Positions 28,377 through 36,524 of a stretch of DNA of 64,000 nt are shown piece by piece. Where the stretch lies: contig NZ_FCOM02000011.1 in the NCBI RefSeq assembly GCF_001544695.2, positions 62,001 through 126,000 on the forward strand. Reading direction: 5' to 3'. How positions within the stretch are numbered: position 1 is the first letter of the stretch; each line of letters starts with the position of its first letter. Under the pieces are notes generated by a model that searched no databases, was not told the DNA's origin, and saw only the letters and a list, made by a program, of their open reading frames with translations. This DNA comes from Caballeronia arvi (GTDB taxonomy: Bacteria > Pseudomonadota > Gammaproteobacteria > Burkholderiales > Burkholderiaceae). The translations under genes were made by a program, and so were the position numbers.

Positions 28377-29015
28377 CTACACGCGCGAAGTCAAAAGCCG
28401 GATGCCCGCCGCGCCGAACACGAGCGCGAGACACGCATCGAGCCCGCGCTGGACGCGCTTGTAGATGCGCCGCGCGGACGCCATCGAAAAGAGCGCGGCG
28501 TAGCCGCCGAACACGCATGCGCCGATGCACAGACATCCCGCGACGACGACGAGCATATGCCCCGGCCCCTCGCCCGACGACGATCCGAGCGCTGCCACCG
28601 ACATCCACACGAGAATCGCCTTCGGGTTGGTGAGATGCAGGAGCGCGCCGCGCGCGTAGAGCTTGCGCCCGCTTTGTCCTTGCGCATCCGCCGACGCTGA
28701 ACGCACCGGCGGCTTCAACGCCGCGCGCCCCGACTTGAACGCGAGCCACAGCAGATACAGCCCACCGCAAATCTTCACGCCGACGAGAAAGCCCGAATAA
28801 GCCGTCAACGCCGCGGAAAGGCCGAGCGCGGCGAGCATCGCCCAGAAGAACGAGCCGGACATCACGCCCGCCGCGAATGCGAATGCCGCGCGCCGGCCCG
28901 ACGTGCTTGCGATCGACATGATCGCGAGATTGCTCGGCCCGGGGCTCGCGGTGCCGACGAAGTAGGCCGAATAAGCGATGAGCAGATTCGCGCTGAGCAA
29001 GGCGTGGCCGTTCAT
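28377..29015 (-). CDS. LysE/RhtB-family exporter
   Basis: A 212-residue protein with six membrane segments and the family's GTASPGPSN loop after helix 1 plus LHLTNPKAILVW in the middle. Members export amino acids or derivatives. It reads toward the FUSC gene, with the start 89 bases upstream of that gene's ATG. The ATG at 29015 was chosen since the longer frame adds 65 unlike residues. Confidence 0.88.
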   Translation of the reverse strand: MNGHALLSANLLIAYSAYFVGTASPGPSNLAIMSIASTSGRRAAFAFAAGVMSGSFFWAMLAALGLSAALTAYSGFLVGVKICGGLYLLWLAFKSGRAALKPPVRSASADAQGQSGRKLYARGALLHLTNPKAILVWMSVAALGSSSGEGPGHMLVVVAGCLCIGACVFGGYAALFSMASARRIYKRVQRGLDACLALVFGAAGIRLLTSRV

Positions 29016-29230
29016 GGCGGTGGCGTCTCCATCCGGATTGGAACGTCTGACATTGTCGGCGAGTTGCGCCGTGCGCGTCCATGAACGATTTGCGGTTGCG
29101 TGGGCGGGCCAGTTCGGTGCGTTCAATTCAAAGCGGTGTGGCGCAACATATATCCACGAATCGGGCCTATCCACGCGGTATGTTTTCCGTTGATCCATCA
29201 GGATCGCCAACGAATAACAACGAACCGCGT

Positions 29231-30250
29231 ATGAGCGACAGAGAAAAGTGTGACAACCCCCGCTGCCCCGTCTGTTACCCGAACTGGAAAGAAGAGGAAG
29301 AAGCGGCGAGGCGCAAGGCTGAAGAGGATAAGGAGAACTGCATCACCTGCTGGCGCAACTTGCAGAAAGAAGCCGAGAGGATCGCTTCCGCATCCGATCC
29401 GATTGCCCGTAACCGCCAGATCAATGCCGCCTATGCGCAACTGTGGTGGGAGGAGCGCCGTTTTCAGTGGGCGGGGCTCGCGGCCTTCGCCTCAAAGCAG
29501 GTTGGTTGCGGCCTTCTCAACGCCGCCGAGATGATTCAGAAATCGAATCGCCAGCGCGACGCATATCAGCGCTGGGACCGAAACGCTTCGGCGCTCGAGA
29601 GAATGTCGCCGTATGGCAGCCCGCGCATGCCCATGCAGGATCAGGCGATGGGCGAAGGCGCGACCAAGGTGCATCAGATGCTCGCGTTGGGGAACACGGC
29701 CCTGTTTCTCGAAATCTGGCCGCTGCACAAGTTTTACGAGGCGTTCGGTCTTGAGCGGTTCAAACAGTGTTACCCGCTTCGTAAAACCATAGCCGCCGAG
29801 GTCAACTGGCCGCTCAGTCGTCAGATCGAGTTTGGCCGCCCGTGGACGGAGGTGACCGAGGCATTTTCTGCAATCGACCGTGGCGATATCGCGGGCGGTG
29901 TTGACTGGATGGCGCGTCACGAACAGCTCAACATTTTGCAGCCCGCCCTCTACGAGGACCCGATGTTCGTCACCCTGATGCGAGGCAATCAGCTTGCATG
30001 GGCCACGCACTTTCCCACGGGATCGGCCAGGGAGGTTCAGTTGACCCTTGCCAGCCAGTGCACGGTGAGGGGAAACAATGCCGCTCACGTGCCGTTTAGC
30101 AAGGAGCCGCTGGCGAATCTCGCTGATCCGGTGCAGCGCATGAAGTTCGTTCGGGAGGCTGCCGAACGATTCGACAAGATGCTCCATCACGCTTTCGAGA
30201 AGTATGACGTGGAGAATTCCCTTTATCTGCTTGCTCATCCGAGGTCATGA
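29231..30250 (+). CDS. DUF2515-like protein, possible secretion-associated
   Basis: A 339-residue soluble protein. The N-terminus has two CxxC pairs (C12/C15 and C37/C40) around a highly charged Glu/Lys helix, like a small zinc ribbon. The middle has the conserved-looking RFQWAGLAAFASKQVGCGLL and MARHEQLNILQP blocks that I associate with DUF2515-like proteins found near type VI secretion genes, though no such genes are in this window. It overlaps the next gene by four bases. No clear ribosome site was seen; starts at 29081 or 29180 are possible. Base composition is more AT-rich than the neighbours, hinting at transfer. Confidence 0.65.
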   Translation: MSDREKCDNPRCPVCYPNWKEEEEAARRKAEEDKENCITCWRNLQKEAERIASASDPIARNRQINAAYAQLWWEERRFQWAGLAAFASKQVGCGLLNAAEMIQKSNRQRDAYQRWDRNASALERMSPYGSPRMPMQDQAMGEGATKVHQMLALGNTALFLEIWPLHKFYEAFGLERFKQCYPLRKTIAAEVNWPLSRQIEFGRPWTEVTEAFSAIDRGDIAGGVDWMARHEQLNILQPALYEDPMFVTLMRGNQLAWATHFPTGSAREVQLTLASQCTVRGNNAAHVPFSKEPLANLADPVQRMKFVREAAERFDKMLHHAFEKYDVENSLYLLAHPRS

Positions 30251-30876
30251 TGATGTTCAGAAAAACCTGGCTGGTACGGTGTTTCGCGTTTGCACTCAAG
30301 GCGTCGCTTCTTGCCGCCCTCGTGGGGCAATTGTGCAGCGGGAAGGAATCGACTGATGTGGTAGTGCTGAAGCTGGCTGAACCTTACGAGCAGGTACGTC
30401 AGCATTCTCGGTCCACGTTGCCCCCGTGGGAACCGGGCGACTTTCTGGCCATCGTCACCCGGCCCGCGACGTTTCGCTTCGATGATGCGCGATATGGCTT
30501 CACGACGCCTGCTGCAAAATTTCTGGCGGTAGGTATGAGTAGTCGCACGAGCAAGGTCGACTCAGTCACGCTTTCGCCGCAAGTCGAGGCGCTGCCGCTC
30601 GATGACGCCGTGGCGATACTCCTGGACTTGCAAGCTCAGTTGCGACGGAGTGGATGGCGGCCATTTCAGGCAAGTTACTGGCGTCCTATTGAGGATGAAA
30701 GCGAACTACGCCGCGCTATCCGCGAGTGCAAATCCCCAATGACCGTCTGGAATGCAGGGACCGAGTATCAGGTCAATCTGGATATTCGATGTTTTGGCAC
30801 TGATCCGCGACGTGAGCGCTACCTGATTACACTTCAGTTCGGGCGTCAAGTCTTCGAAGACTTTCCCTACGATTGA
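30247..30876 (+). CDS. Signal-anchored protein coupled to the DUF2515-like gene
   Basis: A 209-residue protein with an N-terminal hydrophobic segment (about 10-30) ending in Gln-Leu-Cys; the cysteine does not fit a good lipobox, so it is probably anchored or secreted by the signal segment. The mature part ends in a beta-rich region (YQVNLDIRCFG, then RYLITLQFGRQ). ATGA overlap with the upstream gene shows coupling, and three ATGs in a row (30247, 30250, 30253) leave the exact start open; GAGG spacing favours 30253. The pairing of a soluble protein with a periplasm-facing partner resembles effector/immunity pairs, but this is inference. Confidence 0.65.
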   Translation: MMMFRKTWLVRCFAFALKASLLAALVGQLCSGKESTDVVVLKLAEPYEQVRQHSRSTLPPWEPGDFLAIVTRPATFRFDDARYGFTTPAAKFLAVGMSSRTSKVDSVTLSPQVEALPLDDAVAILLDLQAQLRRSGWRPFQASYWRPIEDESELRRAIRECKSPMTVWNAGTEYQVNLDIRCFGTDPRRERYLITLQFGRQVFEDFPYD

Positions 30877-30898
30877 CTGGGGCTTTCCCCCCGAACGC

Positions 30899-32515
30899 TC
30901 AAACCTCCACATCGAGCTTCACTTCCCAAAGCGACTTGCCGTTCAGATCATGCAATGAAACGGTCATCGCGCGACTTACAGGATCGATCTTCGCGCGCCC
31001 ATAGAACTGTTGCAGTGCCGCGGGCGAGCGGTTCTGCAGATTATCCTTCGGCACACTCACATAGCGCAGCTCGGGACCAAACGTCATGTCGAGATCGTTC
31101 GGGCCGAACGTGCCCGCGTTGATCGGCCCGCCGACGAACTCCCAGAACGGCTTGAACTCCGTGAACTGCGCGCGCGACGGATCGTAGTGCGTCGCCTGCG
31201 CGTAGTGCACGTCCGCCGTGATCCACACGACGTTCCTGATATCTTCCTGCTTGATGAATCGGAGGATCTCTCTCAACTCCAGTTCACGGCCGAGCGGCGT
31301 GCCGTTGTCCGCGTTGGCCCAGGCTTCGAACGTGCCCTTCGGCACGTCGGGGTTCGCATCGGGGACGACGAGCGAGATCGGCATGTCGCTCGCGATCACC
31401 TTCCACGTCGCGCGCGAAGCCTTCAGCGACGCCTTCAGCCACGCGGTCTGCTGCGAGCCGAGAAAGGCAGAATCCGCATCGAGGCGCGTCTGCCTGTTCG
31501 GCGAATTCGCGCCGCGATACGAACGCTCGTCGAGCATGAATACATCGAGCAGCGGGCCGAACTGAAATCCGCGATACACCTGCTCCGGATCGAGCTGATT
31601 GATGCGATACGGGTTGTATTCGAACATCGCCTGCTTCGCGCGCGCTTCGAGCAGGTTGATCGAGCGCGTCTGATAGCGCTTCTCCGCGTCGCCGATCTGC
31701 TGACCCGGATACCAGTTGTTGCGCACTTCGTGATCGTCCCATTGCACGAGGAACGGCACTTCGGCGGCGAAGCGGCGCTTGTTCTTGTCGAGCTGGTTAT
31801 AGGCGAACGCGGCGCGGTAATCGTCGAGCGTCTGCGCGACATGCGACTTGCCTTCGGTGACGATATTGGTCCACATCGTGCCGTCGGGCAGCTTCACTTC
31901 CTCTTCGATCACGCTGTCCGCATAGATCTGGTCGCCCTGATGGATGAAGAAGTCCGGCGACTCGCGGCGCATCGCTTCATAGATGCGATAACCGCCGAAG
32001 CGCTCGTTGATGCCCCAGCCCTGCCCCGCTTCATCGCCGGAGAAGACGAACGTGACCGGCTTGTTCGCGTCGAGCGATGCCGTGCGCAGGCGTCCCGTCA
32101 CGGGTTCGCTATACGCCTTGTCATCGACGAGATCAGCGAAACGCACGCGATAGAACACGTCGGCGCCGGGCGGCAGATCGGTCAGATCGACGCGCGCCGT
32201 GAAGCCGCTGCCTTCGAGCGCCGCCGGCCCGATGCGCCGCTGAAACTTGTCGAAGCGCTCGCTCGTCGAGTATTCGACGATCATGCGCGCGGGCCGGTCC
32301 GTGCGGCTCCAGACGATGCCGCTCGTCGCGGTGACATCGCCGCTCATCACGCCGCCGGGCAGTTGCGGGCGCAGCTTGTCCGACGTGACGACCGCCGGCG
32401 CGACGCCTTGCGCGAGCGCATCGGCGAGACCCGCGCCCGTGAGCGCGAGTCCCGTGCCGGACACGAGGCCCTTCAGCAAGGTGCGTCGGGACGGTTTGAC
32501 GATGCGATCCGGCAT
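30899..32515 (-). CDS. phoD: PhoD-family alkaline phosphatase/phosphodiesterase
   Basis: A 538-residue exported enzyme releasing phosphate from organic phosphoesters. The N-terminus has a twin-arginine signal (SRRTLLKGL at 9-17), so it is exported folded through Tat. A PhoD N-terminal beta domain (~45-145) precedes the metallophosphatase domain, which shows FIHQGDQIYAD, VQWDDHEVRNNW and ITADVHYA blocks binding Ca/Fe. Behind the ATG lies AGGAAG. Its start overlaps the universal-stress-protein frame by 43 bases. PHO regulation is usual for the family, but no Pho box was identified. Confidence 0.9.
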   Translation of the reverse strand: MPDRIVKPSRRTLLKGLVSGTGLALTGAGLADALAQGVAPAVVTSDKLRPQLPGGVMSGDVTATSGIVWSRTDRPARMIVEYSTSERFDKFQRRIGPAALEGSGFTARVDLTDLPPGADVFYRVRFADLVDDKAYSEPVTGRLRTASLDANKPVTFVFSGDEAGQGWGINERFGGYRIYEAMRRESPDFFIHQGDQIYADSVIEEEVKLPDGTMWTNIVTEGKSHVAQTLDDYRAAFAYNQLDKNKRRFAAEVPFLVQWDDHEVRNNWYPGQQIGDAEKRYQTRSINLLEARAKQAMFEYNPYRINQLDPEQVYRGFQFGPLLDVFMLDERSYRGANSPNRQTRLDADSAFLGSQQTAWLKASLKASRATWKVIASDMPISLVVPDANPDVPKGTFEAWANADNGTPLGRELELREILRFIKQEDIRNVVWITADVHYAQATHYDPSRAQFTEFKPFWEFVGGPINAGTFGPNDLDMTFGPELRYVSVPKDNLQNRSPAALQQFYGRAKIDPVSRAMTVSLHDLNGKSLWEVKLDVEV

Positions 32516-33069
32516 GGCAGGCTTCCTCTGGAACTGTACGCGGGGGCAGCGGTGCGCTGCGTCGAATCGACGATAGTAAAACGTAACGGTGTCGCTTTTG
32601 TTGCAGCGGGCGCTTCAAACTCATCATCCGCTGGGTTCGATGCGATCAGCAAGCGGCGGTTGCTGTGACGGCTCACCGCGTCGGACACGCGTTCTTGCCA
32701 GAAGCGCCAGTGCGTGCCCTTCGCGCGGCCGATCACGATGAGGTCAGCATCGAACTCGCGCGCCGCCTCGGCAATCATGCGTGCGAGCGTGTTGCCCATC
32801 GGCAGATCCATCGTGACGCAGATGCCGTCCACGTCCGATGCGCGCATGGTCTGCAAGGTGCGCCGCTCGACTTCGCGCGCCACTTCGTCGACATGCGCGA
32901 GCGCCGCGCCGAAGTCGTACTGTGCCGACGATACCGCCCAGAACGGCATGCGGTCCACGATATGCAGCGCCGTTAGACGCGCGTCGAATTCGCGGGCCCG
33001 CGCGATGCCGAGTGTGAGCGCGGCATGGCTGAGGCCTGGTCCCACCGCGACGAGAATGTGTTTTTGCAT
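32473..33069 (-). CDS. Universal stress protein with unusual C-terminal extension
   Basis: A 198-residue UspA-family protein. Residues 1-150 form the normal domain (KHILVAVG start; the nucleotide-binding DLIVIGRAKGTHWRFW region; SDAVSRHSNRRLLIAS end). The ATP-binding G-2x-G-9x-G(S/T) loop is only partly preserved. The last ~45 residues do not look like the family and overlap the phoD start by 43 bases; a lost stop or recent frameshift could have produced them. The ATG at 33069 has GGAGA upstream. It follows a TerB-like gene by 26 bases. Confidence 0.8.
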   Translation of the reverse strand: MQKHILVAVGPGLSHAALTLGIARAREFDARLTALHIVDRMPFWAVSSAQYDFGAALAHVDEVAREVERRTLQTMRASDVDGICVTMDLPMGNTLARMIAEAAREFDADLIVIGRAKGTHWRFWQERVSDAVSRHSNRRLLIASNPADDEFEAPAATKATPLRFTIVDSTQRTAAPAYSSRGSLPCRIASSNRPDAPC

Positions 33070-33095
33070 GATGTCGTCTCCAGTCGATCGCGCGT

Positions 33096-33482
33096 TCACT
33101 GCATGCGCCACGTGCGCTTTACGGCATCGATCACATCGGCTTCAGAACACGTCATGAAGCCGTCCGCGACAACCGCCGATTCGCATAGCGTGAGCACGTC
33201 GCGTCTCATGCGCTCGTCGCGCACCTCTTCCGCTAGCTGCTGCACGATATGCGTATCGACGCGGCACACGTCATCCCATGTGAGATGCGAATGACGCATG
33301 AGGTCCTCACACACCTCGCGCACGATGTCGTGCAGGTCGCCGGGCGCGAGCCCGAGCCGCGCATAGAATCCGCGCCGTTCGAGCTCCTCGATCTCTGCAC
33401 AGCCGATATGCCCGTCCGCAATCAGCGACATCACGACGATGCGCGCCGCCGCACGGGGACTGTCCGATGGATAGTGACGCAT
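33096..33482 (-). CDS. TerB-like helical protein
   Basis: A 128-residue, all-helical protein resembling the tellurite-resistance TerB fold, with two acidic ADG(H/F) turns (near residues 22-25 and 108-111) that in TerB bind metal. GAGGAGAG precedes the ATG at 33482. It is followed within 26 bases by the universal stress protein gene, so both are likely part of one stress-response unit. The assignment rests on the pattern only. Confidence 0.65.
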   Translation of the reverse strand: MRHYPSDSPRAAARIVVMSLIADGHIGCAEIEELERRGFYARLGLAPGDLHDIVREVCEDLMRHSHLTWDDVCRVDTHIVQQLAEEVRDERMRRDVLTLCESAVVADGFMTCSEADVIDAVKRTWRMQ

Positions 33483-33719
33483 GGCTTCTCTCCTCGATGA
33501 AACGTCGTCAACGAAAGGCAGTGCGTCCTTCTTCATCGATATCGCGCCGCCTGATGCCTTGCATCGTAGGGACGGAGAATGAGCCTCGAATGAGCATCGG
33601 CGTTGTTCGTGCGGCCCGAACAGGCGCGTTGAGAAGCGTTGGCTAAAGCACGACAGTTCGCTTTGGTTCTAGCCCTCGTCAATCCCGGTGAACCTTGCAG
33701 CACAAGGCTTCCGCACAAC

Positions 33720-33735
33720 TGGCACGGCCGATGCA
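33720..33735 (+). promoter_or_regulatory. Predicted sigma-54 promoter element
   Basis: TGGCACGGCCGATGCA preceded by C. It matches YTGGCACG-N4-TTGCW except for one base (A for the first T of TTGC), with GG/GC spacing exact. It points toward the endolysin gene at 33875. Confidence 0.5.
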
Positions 33736-33783
33736 TAAGGCATAGCCGTCGCGTCATGACTGCCTGCCACTGTTTGACGCGAC

Positions 33784-33814
33784 CGGGCCGGCCGCCTCGT
33801 GCGCCGGCCCGTTT
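33784..33814 (+). terminator. GC-rich hairpin, possible terminator or small-RNA end
   Basis: Stem CGGGCCGG / CCGGCCCG with a 12-base loop, followed by only three Ts. It lies between the sigma-54-like site and the endolysin gene, so it might end a short transcript or be an attenuator. Confidence 0.4.
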
Positions 33815-33874
33815 CATCCGGCGCCGCGCTCGTTCAGGTTCCGGCGGCACGCGCAGGCGCCAGGGAGAATCACC

Positions 33875-34357
33875 ATGAACAACTTCGACGACGCCTTCGA
33901 CGCGCTGATCGGCAGCGAAGGCGGCTACTCGTTCCATCCGGCGGATCCGGGCGGCGAAACGATGTGGGGCGTGACGGCGCGTGTCGCGCGCGGTTACGGC
34001 TATGCGGGCGCGATGAAGGATCTGCCGCTCGAACTTGCGAAGCGCATCGCCAAGCAAAAGTATTGGGATCCGCTGCATCTCGATGAATTCGATCCGCGCG
34101 TCGCCTTCCAGATTTTCGATGCCAACTACAACGGCGGCCTCGTCGTGCTCTGGATGCAGAAGGCATCGGGCGCGAAGGAAGACGGCAAGTTCGGCCCCGA
34201 TACGGTCGATGCCGTGAAGGCCGCCGATCCGATGCGTTTCGTACTCCGATTCATTGCGTATCGCTTGCGTTATCTGAAGGGCCTGCACGCATGGCCGACG
34301 TTCAGCCGCGGCTGGACCGAGCGCATGGCCGTGAATCTTCTTTTGGGAGCAGCATGA
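33875..34357 (+). CDS. GH108-family endolysin (peptidoglycan hydrolase)
   Basis: A 160-residue phage-type lysozyme cutting peptidoglycan glycan strands. The catalytic motif EGGYSFHPADPGGETMWGVT starts at E15. The C-terminal half (~95-160) matches the peptidoglycan-binding region usual for this family. There is no signal peptide, so release depends on a holin. Its stop overlaps the start of a membrane protein gene by ATGA. No other phage genes are nearby. Confidence 0.9.
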   Translation: MNNFDDAFDALIGSEGGYSFHPADPGGETMWGVTARVARGYGYAGAMKDLPLELAKRIAKQKYWDPLHLDEFDPRVAFQIFDANYNGGLVVLWMQKASGAKEDGKFGPDTVDAVKAADPMRFVLRFIAYRLRYLKGLHAWPTFSRGWTERMAVNLLLGAA

Positions 34358-35052
34358 TGGACTGGTCGAAAGTGGCGTCAACGATCGGCGCGAAGGCGCC
34401 TCTTCTGGCGGGTCTCATCGGCGGGCCGGTGGGCCTCGGCGTGACGACCGCGGCCGCGATCATCTCGCATGCGCTCGGCACGCCGAGCGATCCGGATGTC
34501 GTCGAGACCGCGCTCAACGATCCCGACGCGCTCGACAAGATCGGCCGAGCGGAAAGCGCGAACTCGCTGCAGTTGCAGCAGCTCGTGGTGGCGGCAGCGC
34601 AGGCGCGCCTTACGTTCGAAGCGGACATGGCGCGCATCGCTGCGGGCGACCGTGCCGATGCGCGCGCGATGGGCATCGCCAACAAGGACTGGGTGCCGAA
34701 GGTGCTCGCGATGTGCGTGACGGTCGGCTTCTTCGGCATTTTGTTGTTGATGGCGTTGCGCGCGTTGCCCGAGCCGAATCGCGATCTCGTGAACGTCGTG
34801 GTCGGCGCGCTCGGGACGGCGTGGATCAGCATCATCGGTTATTACTTCGGGACGTCGGCAGGCTCGATGCGCAAGACCGAGCTGCTCGCGCAGCCCAGCG
34901 TGCCGATTACGTCGGAAACCGCGGTGACCTTGCGCGATCCGGCGCCGGCATCGGGGTCTACGGCTCGCGATGCGTCCGGCGCTCACGCCGATCATGCGCC
35001 GCGGGCGTTCGTGCCCGGCGGGCAGGGTCCGATCTTTACGGGCGGGTCGTGA
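34354..35052 (+). CDS. Holin-like membrane protein
   Basis: A 232-residue protein with a hydrophobic N-terminal stretch (~12-45), a charged helical middle, and two strong membrane segments (~120-142 and ~153-175) followed by a polar tail of about 55 residues. This matches phage 3-TM holin families found next to GH108 endolysins. ATGA overlap with the endolysin gene and a GGGAG site show coupling. The tail is longer than in minimal holins. Together the pair would let the lysozyme reach the cell wall. Confidence 0.75.
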   Translation: MMDWSKVASTIGAKAPLLAGLIGGPVGLGVTTAAAIISHALGTPSDPDVVETALNDPDALDKIGRAESANSLQLQQLVVAAAQARLTFEADMARIAAGDRADARAMGIANKDWVPKVLAMCVTVGFFGILLLMALRALPEPNRDLVNVVVGALGTAWISIIGYYFGTSAGSMRKTELLAQPSVPITSETAVTLRDPAPASGSTARDASGAHADHAPRAFVPGGQGPIFTGGS

Positions 35053-35106
35053 GGTTCAATCGATCGTGCAGCGCGCGCATGTCGAGCGGCTGCACGGTTC
35101 GCGCGA

Positions 35107-35403
35107 TTATCGTCGCGCGCTCGATGCCTTGGCTGCTCTTAGCATTGCGATAAGTTCAGCATGCACATCCTGAGCGGCGAAATATTCTCGCGTTCTTCGC
35201 GCTTCTTCCGACGCCGCAATACCGCAGGCCACGAATTTGCCTTGACAAAGGGACTTGTCGAGGGCGTCGCATGTTTGTGATTCCTCGGGCGACACGGCGG
35301 AACGTGCGATTTTCATTTTCTGGATGAGTGGTTTCGGCGACGCCAGAATAGCACCGACGAACATCGCTTCGGCTTCAAAAACATAATTCCCGAAAACCCT
35401 CAC
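35107..35403 (-). CDS. Doubtful small protein
   Basis: A 98-residue frame of mixed composition, more AT-rich than its neighbours. Its first codons lie inside a copy of the 18-bp dispersed motif, and a second ATG occurs at residue 14. There is no signal peptide or recognised family. It may be a degraded gene or chance. Confidence 0.3.
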   Translation of the reverse strand: MRVFGNYVFEAEAMFVGAILASPKPLIQKMKIARSAVSPEESQTCDALDKSLCQGKFVACGIAASEEARRTREYFAAQDVHAELIAMLRAAKASSARR

Positions 35404-35404
35404 C
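35387..35404 (-). repeat. 18-bp dispersed motif, copy 6
   Basis: Reads GGTGAGGGTTTTCGGGAA on the minus strand (last base differs from the consensus). Confidence 0.65.
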
Positions 35405-35470
35405 TTTCGCGCTTCTGCGCTCGCCCAAGGCCCTTACTACAAGGGCCTCGAACGCTCTCCGGCATCCCCA

Positions 35471-35488
35471 CTCCCGAAAACCCTCACC
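35471..35488 (-). repeat. 18-bp dispersed motif, copy 7
   Basis: Reads GGTGAGGGTTTTCGGGAG on the minus strand, directly after the stop of the IclR gene. Confidence 0.7.
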
Positions 35489-36256
35489 TCAGATCACATT
35501 TAGCATCGACAGCGCCGTTTCCTGCAACGGCTGCAGCACTCGTAGCAGCGCCGCCTCGCCCGTCTCTTTCCCGATCGGCATGTTCGCCGACAAAGCCGCC
35601 ACCACTTCGCCATGCCGGTTCTTCATCGGCACCGCGACGCCGCGCACGCCCATCTGCAATTGCTGCTCGATCGCGACATAACCATCGACGCGCGCCTGGC
35701 GGATCTTCTCGTAGAGCTTTTCCTTGTTGGTGATCGTGAGCGGCGTGAAGGGCTTGAACTCGGTCGCATCGAGCCACTGGCGCACGGAGGCTTCGTCCTT
35801 GTACGCAAGCATCGCGATGCCGCCCGACATCAGCGCCGCCGGCACGCGCGCTCCTAGCACGAAGCCCGTCGTCATCACGCGCGTGGAGCCGTTGCGCGCG
35901 ATGATCACGAGATCCCAGTCGTCCAGCACGCTCACATACACGGACTCGTGTATCGACGCACTCAGTTGCTGCAGATAAGGCTGCACGATGCGCGGCAGCC
36001 GCGCCGACTCGAAATACGACCACCCCATGCGCAACACGCGCGGCGTCAGATTGAAGAGCTTGCCGTCAGTCTGCACGTAGCCGAGATGCGCGAGCGTCAG
36101 CAGATAACGGCGCGCGGCCGTACGCGTCAGGCCCGTGCGCATCGCGGCCTGCGTCGGCGTCATGCGCGCGTGCTGATCGTCGAAGGCTTCGAGGATCGCC
36201 AGACCCTTTTCGAGACCCGCAATCCAGTCGCGTTTGTCGAGTGCCGGTTTAGTCAT
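35489..36256 (-). CDS. IclR-family regulator (PcaR/PobR-like)
   Basis: A 255-residue regulator: winged HTH at about 12-75 (MTPTQAAMRTGLTRTAARRYLLTLAHLGYV) and an IclR effector domain with conserved VPMKNRHGEVVAALS and the MPIG block. The N-terminal GLEKGLAILEAF is typical of PcaR/PobR-type members that control aromatic-acid catabolism. It is divergent from an MHS transporter, with a nested inverted repeat between them, so it most likely controls that transporter. The effector is unknown. Confidence 0.88.
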   Translation of the reverse strand: MTKPALDKRDWIAGLEKGLAILEAFDDQHARMTPTQAAMRTGLTRTAARRYLLTLAHLGYVQTDGKLFNLTPRVLRMGWSYFESARLPRIVQPYLQQLSASIHESVYVSVLDDWDLVIIARNGSTRVMTTGFVLGARVPAALMSGGIAMLAYKDEASVRQWLDATEFKPFTPLTITNKEKLYEKIRQARVDGYVAIEQQLQMGVRGVAVPMKNRHGEVVAALSANMPIGKETGEAALLRVLQPLQETALSMLNVI

Positions 36257-36316
36257 GCTGACATGCTTGTTTAGTTATGGATCACGGGATGTTTCGGTGC
36301 CCCACGAAAGCCAATT

Positions 36317-36370
36317 GCTAGTGCTAACCCCGAAAGTGAACGATTATCGGACACTAGCGTGCGATAATCG
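36317..36370. promoter_or_regulatory. Nested inverted repeats, predicted IclR operator
   Basis: Outer pair GCTAGTG (36317-36323) / CACTAGC (36352-36358) and a second pair CGATTATCG (36341-36349) / CGATAATCG (36362-36370), both perfect. They lie between the divergent IclR and MHS transporter genes. Confidence 0.5.
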
Positions 36371-36524
36371 CGCAAAATTTATCATAAAACATTGATCCAA
36401 AGGGGTTGCGCTCTTATTCTCCAATCACTTTCAGAGCGACGCGAATTCCGGCAAACAAAATGCCCCGCCGCTCGACCAGGTTCCCAGGCTCAACTCCATA
36501 AACCCATTGTTCGGAGACATCTCT

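Larger units (their letters stand above)
33483..33874. other. Intergenic region with sigma-54-like site and hairpin
   Basis: About 390 bases before the endolysin gene. It contains a good sigma-54-type element at 33720-33735 and a GC-rich hairpin at 33784-33811. No gene is supported. Confidence 0.45.
35053..35488. other. Intergenic region with two motif copies and a hairpin
   Basis: About 435 bases. It contains two minus-strand copies of the 18-bp motif (35387 and 35471) with an AGGCCCTT / AAGGGCCT hairpin at 35428-35448 between them, and one doubtful small frame. Confidence 0.45.

Noticed and set aside
26995-29082. A 695-residue FUSC protein
   Set aside because: The first 265 codons are the LysE gene in another frame; the FUSC N-terminus begins at 28287.
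35428-35448. Terminator of the IclR or holin gene
   Set aside because: The hairpin has no T run on either strand.
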